Source of the DNA: Conidiobolus incongruus B7586
Taxonomy: Eukaryota; Entomophthoromycota; Entomophthoromycetes; Entomophthorales; Conidiobolaceae
NCBI GenBank assembly: GCA_000697335.1
Contig: JNEM01013902.1
Coordinates: forward strand, 1-15,107
DNA length: 15,107 bases
Direction of reading: 5' to 3'
Under the pieces are notes generated by a model. It saw nothing but the letters and a program-made list of their open reading frames with translations. It was not told the DNA's origin and did no database searches. Every line of letters starts with the position of its first letter. Within the stretch, counting starts at the first letter, position 1. A program made the position numbers and the translations under genes. Of this stretch, positions 1 through 8,837 are shown piece after piece.

Positions 1-395
1 AAATCAAATATTATTGTTTTATTAAGATAATATTTTTTGTTATATTATTATTTTTACTACCAAATGATATAAAAAAAATAAAGTAATAATTATAAGATAA
101 CTTCATTTATTTTTTAATTTTAATCCAGTTAAATATCTTTAGAATTAGATAAAAAAATAATTAAAATTTTTCCACTAACAAAAAATTTAAATAAGCTTTA
201 AAAATATATTAAATCAATTTAAAATAAGATTAATTTTTCTTAATATAAAAAGCTAATTAACTCTATACCCTTAAAATTTAAAAAAGTTAAAAAAACAAAA
301 GATAAATATATTAAGTTTTATTTTTTGATTTTAGCCAAAATATTCAAATTTATGACTTATTTTAAATAAACCTTCAATTATAAAATATCAATTAA
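1..395 (+). mobile_element. Tc1/mariner copy A, 3' part, cut by the window edge
   Basis: This segment aligns over its whole length, in reverse complement, with 618-1018 of copy B, so the two lie tail to tail. Read on the + strand it carries the C-terminal third of a Tc1-type transposase. Near 112-150 there is a decayed version of the catalytic block that in this family reads roughly S-P-D-L-N-P-I-E-x-L-W. Here F-N-F-N-P-V-K-Y-L is readable before a stop codon. Further stops follow, so it is dead. The right end is a degenerate inverted repeat ending near 395. The 5' part of the element would lie outside the window. Copies A and B differ at many positions, so this is an independent old copy and not a simple assembly fold-back. 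Confidence 0.75.
346..395 (+). repeat. Right terminal inverted repeat of copy A
   Basis: The stretch starts with AAATTTATGACTTATTTT, nearly the same as the inner end of both TIRs of copy B. It then diverges towards the outer end, which is AATTAA instead of GCTAA. The 50-bp length matches the TIRs of B. The outer boundary is therefore set by analogy and is less certain than for B. Confidence 0.55.
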
Positions 396-541
396 AAGTT
401 AATATTATTTAATCAAATATATTTTATTATTAATTAATATTATAGATTGAATATATTAATTAATATAAATTGATTTAATTAAGAATTAATAAAATTATCG
501 ATAAAAATATTTATAATTATAATTTTACAATTTATTTATAT

Positions 542-560
542 CTGTCTCTTATACACATCT
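542..560 (-). other. Synthetic Tn5 mosaic end (Nextera adapter residue), copy 1
   Basis: The + strand reads CTGTCTCTTATACACATCT, an exact 19/19 match to the reverse complement of the engineered Tn5 mosaic end. This sequence is a laboratory hybrid of the natural outer and inner ends of IS50, so an exact match is not expected in a fungal genome. It most likely marks an untrimmed adapter that was built into the contig. Sequence on the two sides may not be adjacent in the real genome. Confidence 0.93.
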
Positions 561-617
561 AAATCTATTATATTTATTAATTATATATATTATTAAATGA
601 TGATATTTATCTATTAA

Positions 618-667
618 TTAGCTAAAATATAAACTCTTAAATTTTACCTAAGGTGAGTTATAAATTT
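618..667 (+). repeat. Left terminal inverted repeat of copy B
   Basis: Compared without gaps against the reverse complement of 1828-1877, I count 39 of 50 matching positions. The inner 12 positions (ending AGTTATAAATTT) and the outer TTAGC are identical. Five of the eleven mismatches are transitions clustered in the middle, consistent with independent mutation of the two ends. Confidence 0.85.
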
Positions 668-689
668 GTAGGCTTTTGGTGATAAATAA

Positions 690-1690
690 AAATTAAAACC
701 TAGTATATCTACCTATAGCTTTTTTAACATCTTTAAGTTTATAGGGTAGAGAATTAATTAACTTCTTATATTAAGAAAAGTTAATCTTGTTTTATATTTC
801 TTAAATATATTCCTAAAGTTGATTTAAATCTTTTATTAGGGGGAAAGTTTTAATAACTTTTTTTAACTAATTCCAAAGATATTTAATTAAATTAAAGTTA
901 GGAAATTGAGGAAACTACCTCATAACTATTATTTTGTTATTTTTAAGCTATTTAGTAGTAGAAATTATAATATAACAAAAGGTATTATTTTATTAGAAAA
1001 TAACATTATATTTGTTTAACCTATATTATTCAATATTTTTTTCAATTTATTATTTAGAATATTTTAAAATATTTTAGCATTAATTCCCTTATTAACTTTA
1101 TAAAAATATCTTATACCTAAAAACAAAATATATCTTTAAATAATAATTAACCTATTATGATACTTTTGGGTAAAATTAACATAATAGCTATAAAGTAGTT
1201 TTGTATTTTTTCTGAAGTATTTAACTTTTTTATCAAATTTATTAAAATATATTTTTATTTCATTAAACTAAATAACCTTATTTTAATTAGTTTTAGTTTA
1301 ATATTAGTGGTGATATTTAAACTCCCACCTAACTTTATAATGGAATTTTTTTAGTTAAGAGTGTTTTGTTTTAAAGTATAAGTAGTATCTATATTAACAT
1401 AAAATTTATATAATAGTATTAGCACTAACTAATATTCTTATATAATTTTATAATTCCTATTATATTTCTATAGCAATACTATACTTGCTTATATTAACTA
1501 ACTTACAAATATACTTCTTATCATGTTTATTTATAATTCTAGCATGCTTAAGTTTAAGTTTAAATGTTTCTTTATTGTTATTCTTAACAACTTTAACTAT
1601 AGTAAACTAGCTAACACTAGTAATTCTAATAATATCATAAGTTAATTTATCTTTTTTATAAAGTTGATTGATATATAAATAGATTTTTTT
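690..1690 (-). pseudogene. Tc1/mariner transposase relic (copy B)
   Basis: Read on the - strand, the relic has the expected order of a Tc1 transposase, which cuts and re-joins its own element ends in the nucleus. First comes a helix-turn-helix-like region (about 1640-1550). Next is a basic stretch with K-H-A-R-I-I-N-K-H-D-K-K-Y-I (1551-1504), then the second DNA-binding motif ending V-S-A-N-T-I (1429-1412). A glycine-rich block after the first catalytic aspartate region lies at about 1340-1317. Finally there is a decayed form of the block around the third catalytic acidic residue (F-P-N-F-N-L-I-K-Y-L-W, about 908-867). The span of about 1 kb fits the usual 330-350 residues. Many in-frame stops, mostly where Gln or Trp codons would be expected, and probable frame slips make it non-functional. 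The ends are approximate because neither start nor stop codon survives clearly. Confidence 0.8.
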
Positions 1691-1827
1691 AAAGAGGGAT
1701 TTAAGTATAATGATATTAATAAAAAAATTTTAGTATATCTATAAAATACTATATAAAATAATACCAAAAAGAGAAAGAAAATATAGTTATATATTATTAA
1801 ATATATCCCTTTATCTCAAAAACCAGT

Positions 1828-1877
1828 AAATTTATAACTTATTTTGGTTAAATATTAAAGGTTAATATTTTTGCTAA
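1828..1877 (-). repeat. Right terminal inverted repeat of copy B
   Basis: This is the partner of the repeat at 618-667 (39 of 50 positions match in reverse complement). It begins AAATTTATAACTTATTTT and ends TTTTTGCTAA, followed by TA. Confidence 0.85.
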
Positions 1878-2002
1878 TAGTTTACTAAATATATCTAAAT
1901 ATATTTATTTATTATTAAATAATATACCTTAATTATATACTAATTTCAAGTAATCTAATATATACAATTGTTTTATTTATTAATTAAAATATATATATTT
2001 TT

Positions 2003-2053
2003 GATTTTATGACTTATTTTTATAAATTAGTGTATATATATTTTTGAAACTAA
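2003..2053 (+). repeat. TIR-like scrap of the same Tc1/mariner family
   Basis: The sequence TTTTATGACTTATTTTT followed about 30 bases later by TATTTTTGAAACTAA resembles the TIRs at 346-395 and 1828-1877 in order, spacing and orientation. No transposase body is recognisable immediately to its left, so it could be the end of an internally deleted copy or an older element. In DNA this AT-rich, part of the similarity may be chance. Confidence 0.4.
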
Positions 2054-2220
2054 TAATTGATTAATAAATAAATAATCAAAATATTTAGTAAATATTTAAC
2101 TTCAATATTAATATTTATGTTATTTATTTTAAATTAATATTTAGTCTTTTATTAATAAATATTAAGAGTATATTAATATTAAATATAAATACTTTAATAG
2201 TTGTTTATTAATGAATATAA

Positions 2221-2320
2221 AATATAATCAAAATAGAACATTTAAATATTTATTTTAAATATTAATTAAAAAAATAACTAAAGTTTTCCAACTAATAAAA
2301 AGTTTAGTTAAGTTTTAGAA
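2221..2320 (+). pseudogene. Tc1/mariner transposase C-terminal fragment (copy C)
   Basis: This stretch resembles 130-205 of copy A in direct orientation and 815-893 of copy B in reverse complement, the region around the third catalytic residue. The clearest match is AATAACTAAAGTTTTCCAACTAATAAAAAG-like sequence at about 2274-2310, with several small gaps. The similarity stops abruptly at 2320, exactly where the mosaic end begins. Its expected continuation (about 150 bases of transposase plus a TIR) is absent, which suggests that the contig join is artificial. Identity is moderate and I could not align it by computer. Confidence 0.55.
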
Positions 2321-2339
2321 CTGTCTCTTATACACATCT
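2321..2339 (-). other. Synthetic Tn5 mosaic end (Nextera adapter residue), copy 2
   Basis: This is a second exact 19/19 copy of CTGTCTCTTATACACATCT, in the same orientation as the one at 542-560. No further adapter sequence follows, only AT-rich DNA. That is what one expects from a half mate-pair junction or a clipped adapter that an assembler bridged. Confidence 0.93.
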
Positions 2340-2783
2340 TATTATTGATAAGTATTAGTATTTATTATTAATCTTTATATATAAATATTTCTTTAAATAA
2401 TTTATTATTTTTAAAATACTAATTTAATATTAAAGAAAAATGAAATTAAAAAAATAAATATTAATTCCTTGATAAAGAGTAAAATAATTAATAAACTTGT
2501 TAATTTTTTTTAAAACATGAAAAATGTAATTAATTCTTGATAATATTCGGATTAATTTTTAATTTTATTACTATTTTAATTAAGAGCATATTAATAAAAA
2601 ATCTTAAAGATGATAATAATATTGAATAATTTGCTTTAAAAACTTAAAATATCTTTCACTATTCAAGTATTAAAGTTATTATTTTAATTACTTAAATACT
2701 ATAATAACTATATAAAATAAGATATTAACTCTGATTATACTATTTCTCTATAATAATCTTATTTATAAATTTATTATTTATTT
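2340..2783. other. AT-rich spacer downstream of the zinc-finger gene
   Basis: No coding region is visible. The part next to 2783 would hold the 3' untranslated region of the minus-strand gene. AATAAA-like words occur there on the - strand, but they are too common in this composition to call a polyadenylation site. Confidence 0.5.
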
Positions 2784-3470
2784 TTATCTTCTATCAATTA
2801 TTGATTTAATTTCTTTGTCAGGATTCAATATCAACTTATTCCAATTTGATAACAACTGCGATGAATCATTATTATTATTATTATTATTATCAAAATGGTT
2901 TGTTTTAGTTGTTATATTGGGAGATGAAAATGTTGAATCAACACTTACTAGAGGTGATGAGTAAAATATTATTGGTGATGAACTCAACTGCTTCTTTTGG
3001 ATGTCATCGGACAGCATGAAGGATGGGTTGTGTGGACGTTGAGACTTGAAGAAATAAGTGGATTTAGTGTCCTTTTGATACTCATTAGTAAAATTTCTGT
3101 CAGAGGATATAGATTGAATATGATGTTTGGTCCGTCTTTGGCATTTAATACTAAGCTTATGTCCTTCTAGAATATCCTTTCTAGTGAATCGTTTATTACA
3201 TATGTTGCATGCATATGGTTTGACTCCTGAATGAACTCGTTGATGTCTGAAAAGTGTATTTTTTCTTTTAAAAGTTTTGAAGCAATCCATACATCTATAC
3301 ATATCATCTGAAGAAGATATTGCTGTTGAGTAAATAGGAGCTAACTTAGTTACAGAGAGATTAGGACTTGGCAGTTGATTAATAGGAGGCAAAATATCAG
3401 TAGATTGATTTCGTCTGATAGTATTCATTTTGTGCACATTCAAAGAATGTTGAAATTGGTTATTATACAT
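2784..3470 (-). CDS. Two-finger C2H2/C2HC zinc-finger protein, probable transcription factor
   Basis: The 228-residue protein most likely binds DNA in the nucleus and regulates transcription. Target genes cannot be inferred. Finger 1 has C60, C63, H76 and H80 (C-x2-C-x12-H-x3-H). A linker H-S-G-V-K-P-Y close to the classic TGEKP type joins it to finger 2, with C88, C91, H104 and C110 (C-x2-C-x12-H-x5-C). The last ligand is therefore Cys. Predicted base-contact residues at helix positions -1, 2, 3 and 6 are R, N, T, R in finger 1 and R, D, I, G in finger 2. The basic tail Q-R-R-T-K follows. Residues 1-55 and 115-228 are low in complexity, rich in Ser and Asn, with seven Asn at 195-201. The start is the first ATG after an in-frame stop about 100 bases upstream, though Met15 is an alternative. 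The frame is intact and its codons include CpG, unlike the transposons nearby. It stands alone. I cannot assign an orthologue, and upstream exons cannot be excluded. Confidence 0.9.
   Translation of the reverse strand: MYNNQFQHSLNVHKMNTIRRNQSTDILPPINQLPSPNLSVTKLAPIYSTAISSSDDMYRCMDCFKTFKRKNTLFRHQRVHSGVKPYACNICNKRFTRKDILEGHKLSIKCQRRTKHHIQSISSDRNFTNEYQKDTKSTYFFKSQRPHNPSFMLSDDIQKKQLSSSPIIFYSSPLVSVDSTFSSPNITTKTNHFDNNNNNNNDSSQLLSNWNKLILNPDKEIKSIIDRR
2868..2890. repeat. ATT/AAT microsatellite inside the zinc-finger gene
   Basis: About seven and a half ATT units on the + strand encode the asparagine run at residues 195-201 on the - strand. Such tracts often vary in length between strains and usually lie in disordered parts of regulators. 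Confidence 0.85.
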
Positions 3471-5000
3471 TTGATGAACAGAAAAGAAATAAAAATTACT
3501 ATATATTATGAGAAGGGCTCTAATTGGAAAGAGAATATTAGAAAAAGATCACAATATCAGCGAAATAAGAGATAGTTTGAAATATATTCAAAGTTGAAGT
3601 ATTTATATGATTTATTTTTACCACTTGTGCCATTAATTTCAATAAATTCTATAAAACTTGATTAACTATAAACTTAGAAAAATTCCTAAACTATTAATAA
3701 TTTCTAAATAACTTAATGATAAATCTTTAATATTTAAAAAAATATATAAACTTAATAAACTCTTTAGGAAATATATTAAAAACTGTAGATTTTACATACT
3801 TTTTTAATATAATAAATGAATCAAACTATTATTAATATATTTTAAATTTTTTTTGATTTTATTTAATAATTATTTTATAAAAAAAGATTTTTTATTATTA
3901 TTTAATTTTTTTCTTTTAAGGAAATTGATCTTTATATTAAACTTCGATTTTTTAGAATTACCGAAAATTTCAATTTAAGAATAAATATTCTTTCACATCA
4001 TTGTTATCTTTTATTATTTATCCTCTAATTCTTTTCTAATATTACGCCAATTTTCAGTTATTCTATTAATCAATATATATTACTTAAATACCACATTTTT
4101 ACTATTATTATGTTTTGGAATAGGAAATTAATTTTTACCCAATGATATTTGATAGGATAAATATTTAAAGTTGGTAGTATTGGGGTTTCAATAAATATAG
4201 TAAATATATAACCATTATTAAATCAATAATAGATGGATAAAACTCTGCTTCTACACTGTTTTGTGTACTTTAATATATTTCATTTTTATTTATTAGTTAC
4301 ATCATTAAAGTAAAATGGTTATATTTATGATGAATAGCATTGTGAAATAAGAATAATAATAATATTTAATAACCTGTTAACCAAATAATTTTAATGAAAA
4401 TATATAAGATATCTCTATTGAAAATGACAAATATATGATATTATTGTTGTATAAAATAATAAATATCGGTTTATGGTGATTGTAATTTACCCCAATTATA
4501 TATTGTAAATAATATTAGGCAAGGTAGTACAGACCAAAGTGATGTATTTCATTAAATTGCATATGTTAGAAGTCCGCTATTTGATGCTGAACCTTATCAT
4601 TTAATATTGCTATATTTCCACTCAGTATTTAAGATTAAGTCATTGTAAAATTGAGGTCTTAATTCAGTGTATATTTGGCTTTAAAGCATCGATAGTACTG
4701 AATTAAAATATATTAAAATTTTTGATTTTAAGATAATAATGGACATGCGATAATGATTATACACACTCGAAATGGGAAGAGATATTACAACTAATTAATA
4801 CAAGTTCAACAAAGTTATTAGAATACCTAAATCCATCTAATTCGGAAAAATAAACACACAATCAATAAGTTTCATTATCTTTGCTTATAATTACCATCAT
4901 AATAATAAAATCCCAGAAATATCTATATAAAGAAATGAATCAAAACTCGATCAATTCTACTTCAAAAGTAAAGTACTTACAAATAAAAATTTTTGATTAT
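3471..5000. other. Upstream region of the zinc-finger gene, no confirmed gene
   Basis: This intergenic stretch is presumably the 5' flank and control region of the minus-strand gene. From about 4120 to 4870 it is visibly less AT-rich than the DNA around it and contains CpG, so it has not been mutated like the transposons. One + strand frame has an open run of 30 codons between stops (4556-4645), with a further open stretch before it from 4520. This is too short to call a gene. No RNA gene was recognised. Confidence 0.4.
3600..3607 (-). promoter_or_regulatory. Possible TATA box of the zinc-finger gene
   Basis: The - strand reads TATAAATA about 130 bases before the ATG at 3470. It is followed by a pyrimidine-leaning stretch with TCTC and CTCTTTCC words that would suit a fungal transcription start zone. 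TATA-like words are frequent in such AT-rich DNA, so this rests on position alone. Confidence 0.3.
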
Positions 5001-7108
5001 AATTAAACATAGTAAAAAATAATTATGCATATTGAAATAATCAGGTCATTTAAAGGATTTAGTTTTAATTCTATTTTGTAAATAACTCTAATACAAATAC
5101 CGAAGCTTTGTATAGATTATCACAAAAAAAACAAATATTTTATTTTTATATAGAATTTTAATAAAATTTAAAATGTAAAAATTAATTCCAAATTATATAA
5201 ATTTTTAACTAAAAAGAGACTAAATAAACACTTATATAGCCTTAAATAATAGCAAAGACGTATATATTGAAATTGATATTAAAATGTAATAAATCAACAA
5301 CATTTCAATCAATATCTCTATATATTCAGAATAATAATTTTTACATATAAGAGTTTAATTCAAATATTTATTCCTTATGGAATGAAAACAAATTAGTATT
5401 TGAGTTTCTGAAATCATATGTAATTCAGTTATTTTAATCAATTCTTAAGTAGTTATCTGATTATTGTATAGTTAACACTGCTATCATTATATTTCAACTA
5501 TAATTTGATATTATTTATATAATGTAAAGTAATATTTTGAAAATAATTAATTATTTGATTTGAGTGTTTGTTTTATAGAATATGTTATTAAGTATGGTAC
5601 TATTATAATAAAAATATTACTATGATCTTATTTTTATTAACCAAATGATATAGTATGAATAATATTTATAAATTTTTATTTTATATTTATTAGGATATCT
5701 CATATTAATTCATATAATATTAAATTTATTAAAAATTCAAAATTAACCTAATTTATTCATTTTATGCAAATTTAAATGCAAATATTCTAAACTATCAATA
5801 TCCAATGCCCAAATAACACCTTTTGATTACTATCATATAATGCCATGCCAATGATCAATATATCAATGATTTATTTCATTTAATTCGAAATATTCCAATT
5901 AAGAAAAAAGTAATAATAATTGGTAAATTTGAAAATTTTAGGATCATAATTAATATACCACAGTTTCAGATATTGCATTAAAAAATGGTTAAATTATTTT
6001 TCATTGGTCGATCATTAACAATCACTTTTAATAATCATTTTTCTATATTAAATAATTTTGATTAATTTTAATTTAAAAAGTTTGGTAAATAATTAAAAAT
6101 TTTTTTAAAATTTGAGCTTTTAATTAATTAATAGAGATTAAAATTAATAAAATACTTCAAAACAATATTTCGTAATTATTATTATTATTATTTTATAATA
6201 AACAGGTATAAATGGATTTTTATTAAATTATCAATTTATTAAACTATATTAACCAAAAAATTCAATATATTAATATTATAAATGAGTTAAATAATAGCAT
6301 AATAAATAGAAATATTATTAACTTTTTTAAAATTAATCTAATTTATTAGAGCTTATATTATAATTATATAAAATAAAAATATTTAATTGAAATAATATTG
6401 GAATTGTAATTTAAGTTAAATTTATTTGCTCATAAAAGTTGATTTAAGTTTATGATTTAAATTTTATTAAATTTAATATTTCAAAGGATAAATTATCTTT
6501 TACAAATTTAATATAAAATTTCATTTATTAAGTATAAAATATAAATAAGGAAAAATATTATCAAGTGATTTTTAATATAAAAAATAAACTAAAAGGGAAA
6601 GTGGTGATACACCTTTTAATTTAATATATTTAATTGATTAAATTATATATTCTAAATCTTACACGCGATACTATTCAATAAATGTAAATTCATATTTCAA
6701 AATATAAAACGATCTTACTCCTGAATTATATATGTACAAAACATTAATCATGATTTTATTTTAATCTGAATAACATATAAACTAATAACAAATATATATA
6801 TTATCTTCATATTGTAGAACTGAATTTATTAATATAATATTAATTTCAATTTATACTTTTATTAATCTACTTTTTACCATATTAATAATTTTTACGTATC
6901 AATTTAACAACATTTATTAATTGATTTTCAAAATTCAAACTTTTATTAAAGAGAATATATAGCACTATTCTAACTTTAATAATTAAAAATTATTGATATT
7001 TAATATTATTACTTTTATATATTCTCAACTTTTTAAAGTGATTGATATTTTATTTTATTTTATTCATAATTGATAATCTTATAAATTATTTCACATAATT
7101 GATTCATT
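5001..7108. other. AT-rich intergenic DNA, nothing recognised
   Basis: Both strands are closed in all frames beyond very short runs. A few CpG sites are present, which sets it apart from the transposons. There is an ATT run near 6178-6192. I see no repeat copy that holds up and no RNA gene. Confidence 0.5.
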
Positions 7109-7427
7109 ATGGTGAGGAATAATCTTGTCCTTCACTCAAGTAACTCTGATTACCACACTTATTCAATGAGTCACATTTGAGGTACCTGGTTACATTAACT
7201 GGTTGAACCTATCACTTAATAAATTCATCTCTCTATCTTCATTTCAAAAGTACCCAGTCTCTAAGTAAAAATATAGAGTATTTACTTTATTCGCAATAAG
7301 CTACTTTTACCTAGTTTGGCGAACCGCATTAATTCCCCTTAATTTTGTGGTAACCTATTGTTTACAACTGGTGATACTCTGTTTATGCTCTTAAAACCTA
7401 TTTACTCCAGCGGTTACGGCCGTCAAT
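7109..7427. other. GC-richer noncoding island, possible structured RNA or conserved element
   Basis: By my count 113 of 319 bases are G or C (about 35%), roughly twice the level on either side, and both borders are sharp. The right edge is the most GC-rich part (CCAGCGGTTACGGCCGTC at 7407-7424). No frame on either strand stays open: the longest ATG-started run I tested on + gives 23 codons from 7109. It contains several CpG sites. I compared it by memory with tRNA, 5S, 5.8S, U2, U6 and group I intron core motifs and found no convincing match. On the - strand, GGCCGTAACCGCTGG faintly recalls the 5' Alu-domain motif of SRP RNA, but no SRP helix 8 was found. A TATA-like word (TTTATATAATTT) lies about 20 bases upstream of that end on the - strand. 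The identity stays open. Confidence 0.5.
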
Positions 7428-8832
7428 TAATACTTTTAAATTATATAAATTTATCATATTAAATTAATTGGCATTTATTAAACTGATTAGTTAATATTTT
7501 ATCAAAACTTTGATATTATCAACAACTATCATATATTATTAATTATATTTTTATTATGAATTTGATAAAAATTAAAATAATATAAATACTTATTAAATAG
7601 CTTATTACTTTTTAATCTATATACTTTATTTTAAATTAAAATTTCACAATACTATTATAATAAAATTAAAATTAAATAATGAATTATGAATTAAATCAAT
7701 ATAATAAATATTCTTGAAATATTATACCAAATATATTATATACAATAATACTAATTATAATAATATTTTATATTTTATATGCATAAATGTGAAAACATAT
7801 AATTATTACATATACTATATTATAATTAATTATAATAACTTTATTCATTTGTAACAAATGCAATTCAATTTCGATCTTTAGTTTGATAATATTAATTTTA
7901 TCATATTGAAGTTGTTAGGATTTTTTAAATCTTATATTAATAAATTATAATGCTAATTTGGTATATATTTATAAAGGGTTAGATTAAATTTAATAATTAA
8001 GTTAAATTTATTATTCTATAATGATATCTATTATTATATTAGAAATGTAATATATATAGCAAGTTTATAACATCAATATTATGCAAATTTTTTATAAAAT
8101 CAAAATAATTCAAAATTATATGCATTCGAATAGATTGATGATCAATAATCAATTTGTGATGGTGATTTTGATGAAATCATTTATTTTGGATCCGCAAACT
8201 ATTTAGAAAAAAACATTAAACTCAATTGATTTAATTTTATTAATGTAATAAATTTTAAATTAGGAAAAATCTTATTTGATTTTTAAAAAATATAAAATTA
8301 TCGAATAAAATTAAGACCTCATAATAATATTATATATATAGTATATTAATTAAAGAAATTTTGAAATATATAATTAACACAATTTAAATTAGGATATTTT
8401 TTTCCAATATCACTTAAATAACCTAATATTTTCATTAACTTAGCTAAAATATAATAATGCAAACAAAAACCCAATAATACAAAAATGTGTTAAATTGATG
8501 GAAACTCCCTTAAACCAACTAATTTTTTTAATTAAATAAAAATTAATTATTGCTTTTAAATATAAATCTTAAAATTTAACCAATTATAAATTATTTTATT
8601 TAAATAAAATTTTAAATTTTATAATTTAACCATTATAATATTTTAAGTTTTGATAATTTAATTTTAAAAATATTAGCACTTAATTAGAATTATTTATATA
8701 TTAAGTTATACTATTATTAATTTTGATATAAAATTAAATATATTATATCAACTTAAAAATGATATTTTTTATTCAAAGTAATTAGTATCTTTAAAATATA
8801 TATTAATAAAATTCTATTGAATTAGTTTTATT
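7428..8832. other. AT-rich intergenic DNA, nothing recognised
   Basis: No frame of useful length is open. A few CpG sites remain (for example near 8127 and 8195). No repeat or RNA gene was recognised. Confidence 0.5.
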
Positions 8833-8837
8833 ATAAT
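8833..8837 (+). repeat. Target site duplication, left copy
   Basis: ATAAT directly precedes the 5' LTR and is repeated directly after the 3' LTR at 14558-14562. Five bases is the usual duplication length for Ty3/gypsy integration. Confidence 0.85.

Larger units (their letters stand above)
618..1877 (-). mobile_element. Full-length decayed Tc1/mariner transposon, copy B
   Basis: The element is 1,260 bp, a usual size for Tc1/mariner, and is bounded by 50-bp imperfect inverted repeats at 618-667 and 1828-1877. The outer ends both read TTAGC. A TA follows the right end at 1878-1879, as expected for insertion at TA, while the left flank reads AA and may be mutated. A single transposase relic fills the interior on the - strand. 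I see no CpG in the element, and it is riddled with stop codons, so it cannot make transposase. It lies about 220 bp from copy A, and the adapter-like mosaic end sits between them. Confidence 0.85.

Noticed and set aside
542-2339. A natural Tn5-like composite transposon bounded by two IS50-type ends
   Set aside because: The two 19-mers match the laboratory mosaic end, not natural outer or inner ends. They face the same way, lack a 9-bp target duplication and enclose a eukaryotic Tc1/mariner element.
3375-3575. A 66-codon + strand reading frame overlapping the zinc-finger gene
   Set aside because: It runs antisense to the well-supported gene and its start region, has no recognisable domain, and is rich in residues expected from AT-rich noise.
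5625-5665. Similarity to copy A near position 50 (ACCAAATGATATA with flanking T/A runs)
   Set aside because: Only about 13 bases agree, neither neighbouring transposase motifs nor a TIR follow, and such matches are likely at this base composition.
6178-6195. ATT microsatellite as a functional element
   Set aside because: It is a short tract in AT-rich intergenic DNA with no sign of a role.
7263-7287. Hairpin AAGTAAA ... TTTACTT with an 11-base loop
   Set aside because: A seven-pair stem with mostly A-T pairs is too weak and too common here to call a terminator or structured site.
7300-7345. tRNA-like words in the GC-richer island (GGTTCG and TGGC boxes on the - strand)
   Set aside because: The arms around GGTTCGCC do not pair as a T-arm should, and no acceptor, D or anticodon stem could be drawn.
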